A stretch of 44,958 nt of DNA, from the NCBI RefSeq assembly GCF_002811985.1, contig NZ_NPDU01000036.1:1-44958 (forward strand), given 5' to 3'. The translations under genes were made by a program, and so were the position numbers. Shown here piece by piece: positions 43,501 to 44,958 of this stretch (its first letter is position 1; each line of letters opens with the position of its first letter). Below the pieces are notes generated by a model. The model was not told the origin of the DNA. It saw only the letters and a program-made list of their open reading frames with translations, and made no database searches. Source of the stretch: Leptospira adleri (GTDB lineage Bacteria; Spirochaetota; Leptospiria; Leptospirales; Leptospiraceae).

Positions 43501-44958
43501 TTATATGGCTTTCATGAAACTAACGGGAGGCTTTTTCCATTCTCCCCTGAGGTTTAAATAATATACCGACGTCGTTGCCGAAATAGTAAAAACATAGGCA
43601 ATCAAGTATTCAAGAATCGGATGCGACGGCTGAATTTCCAAAACCTTCTGACTGATCAACTCGTTTGCCCCCCAGGCCAAAAGCAATGCCAAGAGAAAAG
43701 AAAAGGTTCCCAGAAGAATTCCTTCCCATAAGAATGCCTTCTTCAAAAAACCCGAGGTTCCGCCGATGATTCTTAACAAAGTAGTCTCTTCGATTCTTTC
43801 CTTTCGGCTCGAATTCAACGCGGTCAATATCAGCAACAAGGAAGCTCCCAAAATCAACCAAGTCATCAGACGTATCGTAAAAGATATCTTTTCTAAAATT
43901 CCTAAAAATGCGCGCACCGCTTTGTCCGTATCTATGATCGTGAGATTCGGATATTTAGAAACCAAGTTCTTCTGAAGATCGTATCGTTTTTCCTCCGATT
44001 CGATCCGAAGCGAACTCAAATAATAGCCGGGAGCTTTTTCCAAAATTCCTTTCGAAAATAATACCACAAAGTTAGGACGCATATCTGCCCAATTCACGGT
44101 TCGAAAATTGCGAATCACACCGGAAACCTCGACTCCGCCGATCAAAAAGGTGAGACTATCTCCTAAATTGACCTTTAGATAAGTGGAGAATTCTTTCTCT
44201 ATGGAAATCTGATCTTCTTCACCTTTTCTCCAAAAATCACCGTCGACGATCTTTTCGGTCGGATACGGATCGTTTCGATAAGAAAGAAAGTATTCTCTCG
44301 TCCTTGCGGTCGATCTCCAATCTCTTTTCAATGCTGAAGATTCGGTCTCGTCTTTTTTCACGGTCTCGCCGTTGATCTTCGATAATCTCGCGCCGATGAC
44401 CGGGGCTACGATCACCTTTTCTCCTCCGAATTCCTTCACAACTTCTTCGAAGTGTTCTTTTTGTTCGGGACGAATATCCATCACAAAAAGATTCGGCCTT
44501 CGTTCCTTGTCCTTCGCTCCGCTATATTCTAATAGGCTTTCGCTCACAATTAGGGATAAAAGAAGAATAAACAAAGAACTGGTAAGCCCAATCACCGAAA
44601 GGGAAAGTGTAGTTCCGGGACGATCGAATTTGCCGATGATAAATCTGGAAAAGGGGGTAAGTTCGCTTCTTTCTTTGATCTTAGAAACCAATATTCTAAT
44701 TCCTGAATATGCTGCAAAAACGATCAAAGGAAGAATCAAAAGAATCGAACAAAGAATCAATCCCTTCCAAGGACTTTCCGTCTCCCACCAAGCCAAAAGG
44801 AAAAACAATAAAAACAGGATCGTATAACCTAAAATCTGAGTGATTCTAAATTTAGGAATCCGATCGGCTTCTTCTTGAAACTCTTCCTTTAGCGCCAGAA
44901 TGGGTTTGAGAGTTCTGATTTCCACAAGAGACTCGATGGAAGAAAAGAACGGAATTAA
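43501..44958 (-). CDS. FtsX-like ABC transporter permease, N-terminus cut by window edge
   Basis: At least 485 codons of an open frame that continues past the window edge; the GTG at 44925 is internal and not a true start, since upstream codons stay open and read as protein (IPFFSSIESL). It fits the C-terminal half of a large YbbP/LolE-type permease with two FtsX domains. Four or more hydrophobic helices flank a soluble periplasmic MacB-like part (about 135-330 counted from the GTG), then the final FtsX block WLILGASLLLILTALNSSRKER with EETTLLRIIGG, the coupling segment. Such proteins move lipids or lipoproteins using a separate ATPase, not seen here. Confidence 0.88.
   Translation of the reverse strand, partial: LIPFFSSIESLVEIRTLKPILALKEEFQEEADRIPKFRITQILGYTILFLLFFLLAWWETESPWKGLILCSILLILPLIVFAAYSGIRILVSKIKERSELTPFSRFIIGKFDRPGTTLSLSVIGLTSSLFILLLSLIVSESLLEYSGAKDKERRPNLFVMDIRPEQKEHFEEVVKEFGGEKVIVAPVIGARLSKINGETVKKDETESSALKRDWRSTARTREYFLSYRNDPYPTEKIVDGDFWRKGEEDQISIEKEFSTYLKVNLGDSLTFLIGGVEVSGVIRNFRTVNWADMRPNFVVLFSKGILEKAPGYYLSSLRIESEEKRYDLQKNLVSKYPNLTIIDTDKAVRAFLGILEKISFTIRLMTWLILGASLLLILTALNSSRKERIEETTLLRIIGGTSGFLKKAFLWEGILLGTFSFLLALLLAWGANELISQKVLEIQPSHPILEYLIAYVFTISATTSVYYLNLRGEWKKPPVSFMKAI

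Noticed and set aside
44923..44925. GTG as start of the FtsX-like permease
   Set aside because: The frame stays open to the window edge with protein-like residues, and the domain content is only the second half of the family.

Overview
The window reads as chromosome from a pathogenic-clade Leptospira (Spirochaetota). The reasons are: Leptospira-type codon use with many TTG starts; several lipoproteins with a short hydrophobic stretch ending in Cys; two copies of a family I recognise as the Leptospira-restricted DUF1564; small phasin-like proteins; and an hrcA-grpE-dnaK-dnaJ cluster behind a perfect CIRCE. By eye the G+C is moderate (about 40-45%, not computed), which fits several P1 species. 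I cannot name the species. Most of the window is ordinary core genome in short operons. There is no phage, CRISPR array or intact insertion sequence.

Layout. 1-2.3 kb: cut ABC ATPase gene, sixA, tRNA-Pro(GGG), and a phasin-like/class D beta-lactamase-like pair running into the tRNA. 2.5 and 11.5 kb: two copies of a roughly 160-nt intergenic repeat with conserved hairpins. 2.7-8.2 kb: paraoxonase-like lipoprotein, SGNH lipoprotein coupled to a GT-C membrane transferase, STAS protein, degenerate tyrosine recombinase, a possible small RNA and a lipoprotein. 8.5-11.4 kb: zinc-ribbon mini-protein, exported TPR protein whose start lies in a leader hairpin, double cyclic-nucleotide-domain protein, AlkA-like glycosylase. 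12.2-20.6 kb: gmd, MATE exporter, adenosine-deaminase-like enzyme, a membrane protein coupled to KtrB/KtrA potassium uptake, aldo/keto reductase. 20.8-28.6 kb: unknown 539-aa protein, overlapping rppH-globin-acyP operon, SET-domain protein, alpha/beta hydrolase, DUF1564 copy 1, glycerophosphodiesterase, outer-membrane-like protein, second phasin-like gene. 28.8-35.6 kb: lipoproteins, MAF/DUF115 glycosyltransferase behind an FtsI-type PBP with PASTA domain, small hydrolase. 35.8-42.4 kb: heat-shock operon followed by a sugar-nucleotide dehydrogenase-like enzyme and AlgH. 42.4 kb to the end: Cys-rich secreted peptide, DUF1564 copy 2, cut FtsX-like permease gene.

The signals I would follow first are regulatory. 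(1) Both DUF1564 genes have a near-identical stretch just before ATG that forms the 3' arm of a hairpin, with one T-A to C-G compensatory change; the protein core looks like a ribbon-helix-helix fold, so this may be an autoregulatory operator or RNA element. (2) Both phasin-like genes carry TGC-N3-GCA dyads upstream, the half-site pattern known for PhaR-type repressors. (3) A 13-bp leader hairpin buries the TTG start and part of the Shine-Dalgarno of the exported TPR gene. (4) The repeat at 2.5 and 11.5 kb keeps its stems while its loops vary. (5) A stand-alone promoter/terminator pair near 7.1 kb suggests a small RNA.
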